DNA of 64,000 nt from positions 15,718,913-15,782,912 of the forward strand of contig JADWOT020000002.1 of NCBI GenBank assembly GCA_036345935.2, written 5' to 3'. A program made the position numbers and the translations under genes. Every line of letters starts with the position of its first letter. Within the stretch, counting starts at the first letter, position 1. The stretch comes from Taenia hydatigena (taxonomy: Eukaryota > Platyhelminthes > Cestoda > Cyclophyllidea > Taeniidae). Positions 11,329 to 21,583 of the stretch are shown here, piece by piece. The notes below the pieces were generated by a model. It was not told the origin of the DNA, did not search any database, and was given only the letters and a program-made list of their open reading frames with translations.

Positions 11329-12745
11329 TCCGTGTGTATACCATCGTGACAAAGAGACTAGGAGGGCGAGATAATCCCACCTATTTATATGATATGATGT
11401 GGCATAACATGACATGATAAAACAGACTGTTACCGCATTGGTTAAGATGATCACCCACTCATGATCCAGGTCTAGCCGACTTTGAATCGCAGATCTGCTG
11501 ACTAGACTTGCCCTCATTTCACGTTTCCAATGCAATAGTAGACACGGCTTGACAACGTGATCCGTAGGCACAGCAGTCGTGTCTAGTGACTTTCTCACAG
11601 GTCTTATCCACCAGACCATTTCGAAACAGACGATCAAATCGCAAAATCTTGAGGTTGGGCGAGCACTACCACCTTCATGCAAAGATGACGGTAACGAAAA
11701 TCATGCCCTGCCCCACTCTTTCAAATCTTACAATTTGTCATCTCCTTGCCCTCCATAATCACTATTGCACATTTCCATGCCACAGAATGTACAATAGTCT
11801 TTCCTACCCAGCCTTCCATAGGCAACACTCTGGCATTAGGGAAGGGACATTGCAATTCGCTCACGGCGTTGTTGATAATTAATGTCCCTCATTTGATTAG
11901 TTCGAGATGGATTGTGCGTGCGTGACAGAGAAAGGGATTGTGGTAGGATTTACTGCATACGCAGCAACTACGAATTTATGGTTTGCCATGTGGAGGTGTA
12001 ATTTATACAGGGATGATATTTGCTAAGGCGAAAGATGGTCACACGTTGTGTACACAAATGTATGCAAACTGATTTTATGTTTGAGTGGTTTGTAAGTAAC
12101 GGAGGGAAGTTGCGATTATAACGACAACCTCATCAAGGCTATAAATTGGAGTTTGCGGTTAGAAAGACAATTACATTGTTGTGATATCTACTTCCTACAT
12201 CTACTCAATAAAACCACTTGAATACTGATGCCTTTGCTATCCGAAACTAAAGATTAGAGTACCTAACCTTCAATCTAAGCTTAGATTACAAAGCCACTTT
12301 GAACAGTCGACATCAGTAGCGAAAAGTAGGTTTCATTTGTATTTGCCAGTCTTCTCGAACCTCTTCACGAATCCTTTACTGACTCGGTAGACCTACTGTA
12401 AATTATTAGGTAGCAACTAGCGAAGGAGAAATGAGAATAGTGCTGATGAGTCGGGAATAAAACACGCATCTATGACATAAAAAAGTAGTCCATGAACGTG
12501 GTCTTATCTACGGTGGGCGACGGTGTAGAATTGCAACGTGAATGCAACTTCATTTAACATGATGTCTTAGCTGGCATTAACGGCAGAGTTGTTGAAGCGA
12601 ACTGGGAGGCGTTCAGTGTATTTCGCAAATACATATTAAAAGTATTTTCCTGTTTAAAGGCAGAGTACTGTGGTCTCATGGAAATCTTGCTCGGTGAGTC
12701 CTTATTGCATTCAACTCTAACGTCACGCACATCCACATTCCTTAA
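10989..12745 (+). repeat. Left arm of large inverted duplication
   Basis: The reverse complement of this arm is found in two pieces: 16938-17540 (matching about 12745-12140) and 20370-21582 (matching about 12140-10989). The arm holds the CAP gene from just before exon 3 through exon 2, exon 1, the promoter and about 1.3 kb of upstream sequence. Identity is high but interrupted by many substitutions and small indels, so the duplication is not recent. Upstream of the TATA box I see nothing coding: the open frames at 11314-11682 and 12554-12736 occur in both arms but have stops or no motif. Confidence 0.9.
11381..11390 (-). promoter_or_regulatory. TATA box of the CAP gene
   Basis: On the minus strand the sequence reads ATATAAATAG, 53-62 bp before the ATG of exon 1. 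It is conserved in the duplicated copy at 21187-21196, with the same spacing to that copy's ATG. Transcription would begin near 11355. Confidence 0.65.
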
Positions 12746-14989
12746 TTAGCATTGCTGATTGCGCCGAATTGTGTCTTAAACGAAATCGACAAATCACGTA
12801 TGAGAAAAGTCTGCTTTATGCGCTCTAAGTAATAACAACATTTGCATTTCTAGATGCAAACAACACAATTGTCAATGCTACTCAACTTAGGTGGACTTGT
12901 GGGGTAAATAGTCTTAAAGAATCTGATTGGAAACGCATTTTTCAAGCAAGTGCCAGTTGACAAATTGACTGACTTTGCTCTGGGATAATAAAAATGCCTT
13001 GGAGGGAAGTCTGTGAAAGAGTATACACGACATGGATGGGTGCTGCATGCACTTCATGATCTCATTTCTAGGCTGAGTTAAAGGATATTTTCGGCCTTGT
13101 ATTTGTTCATTTATAGGAACCGACGTGGCACATTCCAATGCAACATTTCTACAAGACATAGCATGAGAAATGCGTGAAAGGGTTGATTTCTCCGTAGTCG
13201 TTAAATGGGTGCTTGAACTGAAGATTTATTCGGATTTAAATGCCAAGCTGACAAGATAAGCGTCTCATACAGTTACCCGTTACATGGGGGCTAAATATGC
13301 AAGTTTATTCTCGAGCTATTTTGGTAATTGTTTTCATTTTCTGCGCCTACGATTAGAACCCAGCTCAATGAACCTACAGCACGCCTCGTAGCGGCATCGC
13401 ATGGCGTTATTTAAAATGGAGGGAAATAAAACGGGTTTAATCCACGTGGCTCACATTCTAGCCGCAACTTGTCTTCCCTACATTTCCCATTAAGCCGCAA
13501 CTTAACCGTCGCCAAGAAGAGCCTTAATACAAATGAAATGTCACCGTATTATGCATATTTTCTCAAGATTTAATCAAATTGAACTTATTGTTATGTGTAG
13601 ACATGATTCACGACGTGCGTGGACCAATTCAAACACGAAACGAATCCTAATGCTGGCCTCTATACCCCCACCAACAACGTCACTGGTGGATGATTCCTCC
13701 CTCCCTACTCACACTTTGTCAGTGAGCTGCTTTGCATTGTCTAGGATCGGAGGAAGAGCCCTGCCTCTGCTATTTCAATTTGCAGTCTCTGCTTATGGCA
13801 TCGAAATTGCAAAGAAAAAGGAAAAAATAAGTATTGAGCTCGACGTGCCACCCATAATTTCATCTCATTTCTCCTACCCACTCTCACGCTAGCCTACCTA
13901 ATAGCACATTCTCGCGAACGATCGCGGTCACTTCCGTTATCCATGGTTCCATTAATTTTGTGGTTGTAGGAGATATAACACCTTGCTTAACCATGACAAG
14001 TCGAGTTCGAGGGAGTGTCATCACGACCGGAAATAGCATTGTCAGCAATGCGACTCAGTTTGAAACATCCACATCATTCCAAATCCCTCTTCTTCAGACA
14101 GAACATTTCATTTCTGCACTCGCAACTCTTAATGTGCCACTGTTGTCTTAGAGCTTGATATTAAAAGTCACTAAGCTACGTCCAACTTCTAACTGTCGAC
14201 TTCAGCACGAGGGCACAGTGTGCAAGGGCGGGTAGCATCTGCATCCGAAAGGACTCTTCAAATAAGGTGCAATGTGTGACGAACTTGTACCTCTTCTTCT
14301 CACGCCCCATCCACTCACCTTCACATGTGGCTGTCACTTGTCACATTTCTCACGGTGATCAATGTGCATTTATATTTAACGGCACTATTTCGAGTGCTTC
14401 AAAGCTCCATTCACTGCACTCACCCAATCCGTCGTTACTCTCATCAGCACGATATATGAAGGATGGGTGCTCTCTCATACCTATTTTGCCTTGATAAATT
14501 GCAGTTCAACTTCGTCCATTGTGCTACGCTCGAATAATCCTGTGTATTTTATTCCACCCTCCTCCATGCATTAAAAGATAAGGCTGCATAAAAGAGGAAG
14601 AACAGGAAATAAATGGCATAAGATCAATTTAGTGGGGAGTAAAGACGGCTTTATTGTTGGAAAGGCTGCATGTCAGAGAAGATACCTATTGCCAGAGGAA
14701 GCAATTCATGCATGTAAACCAGATGTCTTCAATGAAAGCAGTTCTACGCGAATCCAACACAAACAGATTCGGGGAGCATTCACTGCTTGGCAGCAAATGG
14801 ACGGAATTAGTAGCAGCCATTAACTAACCCTCATTCCAATAAAGTGGGTTATAACCGTGAGAGTCATCGTCGCATGTGTTTGAGCAACCAATATTACCGA
14901 CGAGGATAACATATGATTATAAGCGTCAATGGACTGTCACATCATTTTGATATTCATTCAGTGCAAAGGGTGGTGCGTCGGTCTCATAG
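12746..14989. other. Region between inverted arms, no gene recognised
   Basis: No exon chain or domain is seen. Open frames (for example 13533-13892 and 14632-14823) are isolated and unrecognised. The mobile-element fragment begins just downstream. Confidence 0.4.
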
Positions 14990-15925
14990 TTTAGTCAAGC
15001 CAGAATCAAAACGGAGCAGAGTGTTTGCTTTGGTTCTTCGAAGGCTTCGTCATGTTCGTTCTCCCGATCGGAATTATTTTTCGCCTGCTTCTCGGTTGGG
15101 TTGTGCAGGAGACTGGCGGTCCTGGCAAAGCCTTTAATCAAAGGCCTGTGGTAGTTTGTCAAACTGAGGAAGCTGCGGAGTTTCATCTGATTGGTTGGTG
15201 TTAACCAAGCTCTCACTTAGGTGACCGTATCCCATCTGACGAGACTATGTCCCAAGATGGTGACTGAACGCCGTGAAAATGACACTTCTTTGGATTCAAG
15301 GTCAATGCCACATCTTGCAGAGCACCTAGCATTAGATTAAGATTTGCGTTGTGCTCGCGAATGTCTCTACTAAAAACAAGGATGTCATCAAGGCAGATTG
15401 TGCAAAATTCTGAAAAAATCCTACTTAGTACTGTCTGCATCAGGCGCCAAAAAGTAGCTGCAGCGTTATACAGTCCTAAAGGCATTGCCTACGATTCGTA
15501 AAGCCCGTTGGGCACTATGAAATCCGTCTCCTCTCTCTTTTTCCGCTACTTCTACTTGCTAATATCTGGATTTTAAGTTCAGTGTAGAGAACCACTTTGA
15601 TCCATGAAGGGAATCCAAGGGGTCGTTAATATGAGGTAAGGGAAAAGCGTCTTTCTTAGTTGCGGTATTTAACTTCCTGTGATCAACATACAGCCGTAGA
15701 CCGTCTTCACTTTTCTTTACCAGTGCAATTGGAGGGCCCATAGTGACTTGGGGGCCTTATAACTTCATCCTAGATCATCTCTTCCAGCAGACGGTTTACT
15801 TCTTCCAGAAGGGGAGGCGGTATGCGTCTGGGTGGTTGCCGAATGAGTCTAGTTTCGCCATGTCAATAGTGCGTTTGACGACACGTGTTCGTCCAAGTTT
15901 CGCTCATTGCCATGCAAGCATGTTC
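14990..15925 (-). mobile_element. Decayed Ty3/gypsy-type retrotransposon fragment (reverse transcriptase)
   Basis: Reading the minus strand from about 15925 to 14990 gives the Ty3/gypsy reverse-transcriptase order in broken frames: RTRVVKRTID, then RQPPRR, EEVNRLLEEM, GPPIALVKK, LRLYVDHRKLN, KDAFPLP, GSKWFSTL, QVEVAEKERE, MPLGLYNAAATF, the catalytic-box region CLDDILVFSRD, LNPKKCHF, and the connection region (LRSFLSLTNYHRPLIKGFA). At least two in-frame stops and two frame changes interrupt it, and Tyr of the YxDD box is Cys. I find no gag, integrase or LTRs, so this is a dead internal fragment. It abuts the 53-bp array. Confidence 0.9.
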
Positions 15926-16009
15926 AGATATTTACTAAACAATGAGCGCGGCTCCTTTCTCTTGCTATCCGTGAACAACGTTGACTAAAAGTAAAGCCCA
16001 TCTGAGAAA

Positions 16010-16915
16010 GAAATTCTAAATTCGCGGCCCATGAATGCAATTTTGTAGTATTGATATGCACTACTTTGCGAATTTGATTCACACTGAATGCAATTTTGGA
16101 GTATTGATCTGCATTTCAGTGAGAATTTCACTCTCACTGAATGCAATGCCGTAGTATTAATCTGCATTTCAGTGAGAATATGGCTTTCAATGAATGCAAC
16201 TTTGTAGTATTGATCTGCACTACATTGGGAATTTCGCTCTCACTGGATGCAATTTTGTAGTACTGATGTGCACTACTTTGGGAATTTCGGTCACACGGAA
16301 TGCAATTTTGTAGTGTTGATCTGCAGCACAGTGCGAATTTCGCTCTCACTGAATGCAATTTTGCAGTATTGATCTGCACTACTATGGGAATTTCGCTCTC
16401 ACAGAATGCAATTTTGTAGAATTGATCTGCACTACTTTGGGAATTTGATTTTCACAGAATGCAATTTTGTAGTATTGGTCAGCAGCACAGAGGGAATTTT
16501 GCTCTTACTGAATGCACTTTTGTAGCATTGATCTGCAGCACAGTGCGAATTTCGCTTTTACTGAATGCAATTTTGTAGTGTTGATCTGCACTACATTGGA
16601 AATATCGCTCTCACTGAATGGAATTTTGTAGTATTGTTCTGCAATACTTTGGGAATTTGATTTTTACAGAATGCAATTTTGTAGTATTGATCTGCAGCAC
16701 AGTGCGAATTTTGCTCCCACTGAATGCAATTTTGTTGTATTGATCGGCAAAGCAGGCTAAATTTTGCTCTCACAGGATGCCATTTTGTATTAATTATCTG
16801 CAATACAGAGTTAATTTCGCTCTCTTTCGCAGATTGCAATTGATTAGCCTTAATCTGCATGACAGAGGTAATTTTGGTCTCATTGAATGCAATTTTTTAG
16901 CAGTGTGTTCTGATC
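16010..16915. repeat. 53-bp tandem repeat array (minisatellite), about 17 units
   Basis: The word TGAATGCAATTTTGTAGTAT recurs at an exact 53-bp step (for example 16032, 16085, 16138, 16191, 16244, 16297). The rest of the unit is close to TGATCTGCACTAC, TTTGGGAATTTCG, CTCTCAC. Units are diverged by point changes, and the last two are slightly longer. The array sits between the gypsy fragment and the right inverted arm. Minus-strand open frames inside it are by-products of the repeat. Confidence 0.95.
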
Positions 16916-16937
16916 TTGGCGCAACTAGCAGTGAGAA

Positions 16938-17540
16938 GCAAGGAATAGAGATGTGCGTGACGTTAGCATTGAATGCATTAAGATCTCAAAGAGCAAGATT
17001 TCCATGAGACCACATTACTCTGCCTTTAAATAGGAAAGGACTTTTAATATATTTGCGACATGCACTGAATGCCTCCTAGTTCGCTTCAACAACTCTGCCG
17101 TTAATGCCAGCTAAGACGCCGTATTGAATGAATTTGCATTCAATTTGTAATTCTATACCGTCGCCTACCGTAGATAAGACCACGTTCATGGACTACTTTT
17201 TGTAAGTCATAGATGCGTGATTTATGCTCGACTCATCAGCACTATTTTCATTTCTCTTTCGTTAGTTGTTACCTAATAATTTACAGTAGGTCTGCCGAAT
17301 CAGTAAAGGATTCGTGAAGAGGTTCGAGAAGACTGGCAAATACGTATGAAACCTACTATTGCTACCGATGTCGGTCGTACAAAGTGGCTTTCTTTTCTAA
17401 ACTTAGATCGATTGTTAGTTGCTTTAATCTTTAATTTGGATAGCAAAGGCATCAGTGTTCAAGTGGTTTTATTGAGTAGATGTAAGAAGTAGGTATCACG
17501 ACAATGTAATTGTCTGTCTAATCGCAAACGCCAGTATATA
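16938..17540 (-). repeat. Right arm of inverted duplication, piece 1
   Basis: Reverse-complement match to about 12745-12140. It starts about 25 bp after the end of the 53-bp array (shared word GATGTGCGTGACGTTAG) and stops at TATAGC near 17540, where unrelated sequence begins. Homology to the left arm resumes at 20370. Confidence 0.88.
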
Positions 17541-20369
17541 GCAGCGGCTGTGTCGGAAAAGTATGGCACATTAGCCATTTTTACAACACTCGTACGTTAA
17601 AATCCTGCCTTAAGAAGAATATAATGGCCAATGCGAAGTGTACGTATTGACGGTATCGAATGTAGAACAAACAGTATTTCCGAACGGTCGTGGTCAGTGC
17701 TTGTGGCCGACGACAAGCCTGAGGGGAATGGCGATGACAGATATCTTCTAAGTGAAAGGCATTGTAAGAGAATTTTTACTCTACGGGCACGAAATGCATC
17801 TATTGTTACTTGTGGCGATAAGAAGCACGTCCAATGGAGAGAATGGTAAGCAGCAAACGGAAACAAATTGCTACTGGACGGAGAAACATGATGAAGCCTT
17901 CCAGTGGCTAAGGCAACAGCTCTTATCCACCCGATCCTCACACAGCATTTACCGGCATGAAATTCTAAAAGAGCTGATCAAAACTATCTATTAATTAAGA
18001 AGCAGTTTTTCCGACTCATTATTATATTGTTTTGCTGACAGTACAAGCAATGCATTTGCTAATTTAATGTCTCGATGAAGCAATTCGACAAATTGAATAG
18101 CAATTATCACATTGTATTATAAAAGCGATACATTAGAGAAGCAGCTTTCTGAATAAAGCTGTAATTAGGTTGGTGGATTATCAGAATACATTGGAAAATT
18201 CAATTGTGCTTTCTAAGATATCAGAAAGCAATATTTTGCCTAATGAAAGTCGTAAAAGCCTCAGCCTTTTGACATGATTATCATGAGTATAACGATGTTT
18301 CTATTAGTGAAAAGAAGTAGTATGTTTAATAGCAAATTTTGTCATTCGGTCCACATGCCGTTAATCTCAATGCGTTGGCGGAATGTGAGTAGGTGACTGC
18401 CTACTCGTGGACATGCTTCATTAGATAAGCAAAAACCGAATGAGTTGTGAAACCCAGAAAGTTGTCTTGATAATTATGCAAAAAGAGGTTTCGCTTAGGG
18501 GCTATGAGGCGTATGGTAAGCACTTAATTTGACCTACAAACAAATGGTGCTTTCCATGCGCAGCGTGTGATGACAAGCGTGGGTGACTGAAAGCCGACGC
18601 CTTAGTAACACCAATAGGACAGGTGCAAATCTTTTGAACGCCTCCATCGGCTGTGGACGAACAAGCGGTGCCGCTATTTCAAGTGTAATTAACTTCTTTT
18701 CTCCCTTCGCGAAAAGCGATATCAAAATTGAAGGAGTTTTCGATCATTAGTAGATGTACGACGCTAGACTTGGCCTTCAAACAGCACCGTTAATACCATC
18801 TTGCTGGATTAACTACCCGAATCTAGTAATGTCTGTTTCATTGCCTATAGTTGACAATTTGCTCACTTTGAATTGATGTGCACGTTAAAGAGCTGTGCAA
18901 AACATGACTGCTGCTACAAAATCATCGCAGTCAATTCTCTTTGTCAAGCCGAGGTCATCACCGCCAAACAATGGTTCCATGGCTCTCTGTTGTTCTTGTG
19001 GATTCCCTATACTCCTCTTACTTTTTCGTTACTAAGGCATTAATAAATTACGAAGTTCTGCGACTAAAAAATTGTTTGAGTTTTGGAAGCTGGTGATATT
19101 CGCATTGTTTCTTGATGATGCCCTCCACCGAACAACGTGCTTTTCCGTGAATGCCTCGTCACTACTTCCGCAATTCCATGCAACATCGAAATTCACACAT
19201 TTTGAAACGTCACAAAATCATAACTGCTGTTCTTTCAATAATTCATGTAAAATGATGTTGAATCATGGATATCGTTTGTTAGAAGAGACGAGGTCAAAAT
19301 TAATGTTTTCACACAATCAGCGAATTAGCATAATTTTATGTCTGCTTCACATATTGCATGGCACAGCTTCATTTTGATCGTTCAAGTTTTTTGATTAACC
19401 GCTCTTCCTATCCACATCATCCACGTTCATATGCTCAAAGATGAAGCCGACATTTCACAAAGGCTATCTTATGACTTGTGACCGTTGTGCTAATCCCGTT
19501 CTGCATCGCCAATCACCAGCGCCTCCAGTTCATACTACAAGATTAGCATTACACTAGTAAGAGAAGGCACGATCTCATTGTGTATATCCATGTCGCCTTG
19601 CATGACTATAAGAGCTAGAGAGTGGGATGGGACAGTTGTGTAAACAAAATATGCTTTGTGCAAAACACTCATGCACCGACGACGTCTCAACTTCAATGTC
19701 CCCTCATCACCTCACCACAACTGATTCTCGCATCACAGTGACACATTTGTGCCATATTTTTATTTTAGCAATTTAAAAAAATACATGAAAAATAAAAGAA
19801 ATAATTTAGTGGTTTACTTGCTTGAAATTAGAATGATCAAAAGATATAACTGCATCCAATTTATCAGTAGGAACCGAAGAAATTACTCTCCGAAGTGGCA
19901 TCGACGACATCAGCGTAAATAACAGCTTTGGATAGTCTTCAAGGGGCATGTCGAACAGGAATTGAAAGACGAAGGGCAAAGGTCGTCAATCCTTCCATCT
20001 TGCAGACCGATACCTGCATTGATAGCACATTCAGCGGTGTCAAATGCTAATGGCGCATCAAAAAGCACTGAAAGAAGTTGAGTATTTGTGAAGTAAATGG
20101 GAAAAGGCTTATTGCAGGCACTTTTATCTTCGGAGATATGAGTGTGTTTTGAATTAGTTGGGAACCATTATCCGTGTGACTGACTCCTTACGCATTTCAA
20201 AATCGTGCTCATCTTCCGTCCATTTTTCGTTTGTGGAGACCCACATTGACTAAAATAGGTAGAGGGCAAGAAGATTACTACAGCTATGATTGACCGATCT
20301 TGTCCACAGCCTAAGCATGGGGTTTGTGAGCACAAACCTTAGCTTCCACTTCAGATCCGTAATGAAGGG
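17541..20369. mobile_element. 2.8-kb block interrupting the right arm
   Basis: This block is absent from the left arm, where the flanking sequences are contiguous near 12140. It is therefore an insertion here or a deletion there. Around 17875-17940 the plus strand reads WTEKHDEAFQWLRQQL, which resembles the connection/RNase H start of Ty3/gypsy polyproteins, so the block may derive from a retroelement. I find no LTRs or clear target-site duplication, and nothing else recognisable in it. Confidence 0.45.
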
Positions 20370-21186
20370 AGCCTTGATGAGGTCATCGTTATAATCTCAA
20401 CTTCCCTCCATTGCTTACAAACTACTCTAACATAAAATCAGTTTGCATACATCTGTGTAAACAACGTGTGACCATCTTTCGCCCAAGTAAATATCATCCC
20501 TGTATAAATTACACCTCCACATGGCAAACCATAAGTTCGACTGAATGTTGCCATTTCGCATTTCTGGTGGCTTGCGTAGTTGTTACGTATGCACCAAATC
20601 TTACCACAATCTCCTTCCCTGCCACGCACGCACAACCCATCTCGAACTAACCATTCCCTAATTTAATAGCAGTGAGGCAAATGAGCGACATTAACTATCA
20701 GCAACGTAGTGAGCAAATTGCAATCGCTCTTCCCTAATGGCAAAGTGTTGCCTATGGAAGACTGGGTAGGAGAGACTATTGTACATTCTGTGGCATGAAA
20801 ATATGCAATAGTGATTATGGAGGGTGAGGAGATGACAAACTGTGAAATTTGAAAGAGTAAAGCAGGGCATGATTTTTGTCACCGTCATCTTTGCATAAAG
20901 GTGGTAGTGCTCGCACAATTTCAAGATTTTGCGATTCGATCGCCTGTCGCTGAAATGGCCTACTAGAATAAGACCTGCGAGAAAGTCGCTAAACGTGACT
21001 GCTGTGCCTACGGATCACGTTGTCAAGCCGTGCCTGCTATTGCATTGGAAACGTGAAATGAGGGCAAGTCTAGTCAGCAGATCTACGATTCAAAGTCGGC
21101 TAGACCTGGATCATGAGTGGGTGATCATCTCAACCAATGCGGTGCCATAGTCTGTTTAATCGCGTCATGTCATGCCACATCAAATC

Positions 21187-21196
21187 ATATAAATAG
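21187..21196 (+). promoter_or_regulatory. TATA box of the duplicated CAP pseudogene
   Basis: ATATAAATAG, 53-62 bp before the ATG at 21249. Sequence and spacing match the left copy. Confidence 0.55.
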
Positions 21197-21248
21197 GTGA
21201 GATTATCTCGCCCTCCTAGTCTCTTTGTCACGATGATATACGCACGGA

Positions 21249-21472
21249 ATGGTGAGTTGTTAATTACTTAGTATCTCTCACCATCATCATCTTCGACTGT
21301 TGCTCTGCACACTTTTGATGTGCCAGGTCTCTTTGTGAAGTTGTCCTTCAGCCTGATCACTGTCATCGCCATGGTGATGTGTGAGCCACCCACAAAAGCG
21401 GAACAAAAGCAACTCCTTCATTAGGAAGTCCACGAGCATGTGCAGCCTACTGCCAGCAATATGCAATTATTG
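21249..21472 (+). pseudogene. Truncated CAP-family pseudogene (exons 1-2 only)
   Basis: Exon 1 is the bare ATG at 21249-21251 followed by GTGAGT. Exon 2 is 21341-21472, encoding a signal peptide (LSFSLITVIAMVMC) and the start of the CAP fold (PPTKAEQKQLL, then VQPTASNMQLL). Compared with the left copy it has lost 6 nt (a Gln-Ala pair), and the Trp codon after the His has become TAG at 21422-21424, so translation would stop after about 28 residues. The donor GTAATT is weaker than the left copy's GTAAGT. Exons 3-5 are absent because homology ends at the N. The stop is direct evidence for a pseudogene, but the missing exons may reflect an assembly gap. Confidence 0.85.
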
Positions 21473-21582
21473 GTAATTTCCTTCCCAACACCTTCGTGGT
21501 TAACTGGGCATGTTTTGACACTATGATCCCTTTCACGTGAAATTGGTCTTGACAACCACCCATGGTGCTTGTTTTTATTTGT

Positions 21583-21583
21583 N
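21583..21583. other. Single ambiguous base (probable assembly junction)
   Basis: This is the only N in the window. It falls exactly where homology between the two inverted arms ends, immediately before the position expected for the exon 3 acceptor of the duplicated CAP gene. Confidence 0.8.

Larger units (their letters stand above)
20370..21582 (-). repeat. Right arm of inverted duplication, piece 2
   Basis: Reverse-complement match to about 12140-10989, beginning GCCTTGATGAGG. It carries a second copy of the CAP promoter and first two exons on the plus strand. Homology runs right up to the N at 21583. Confidence 0.9.

Noticed and set aside
11314..11682. Open frame upstream of the CAP TATA box, similar in both inverted arms (for example LDLDHEWVI)
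   Set aside because: Lies in promoter-proximal DNA, and similarity is expected from the duplication. No motif or splice support. A tRNA-like A/B-box reading of 11430-11510 was also considered but no cloverleaf could be drawn.
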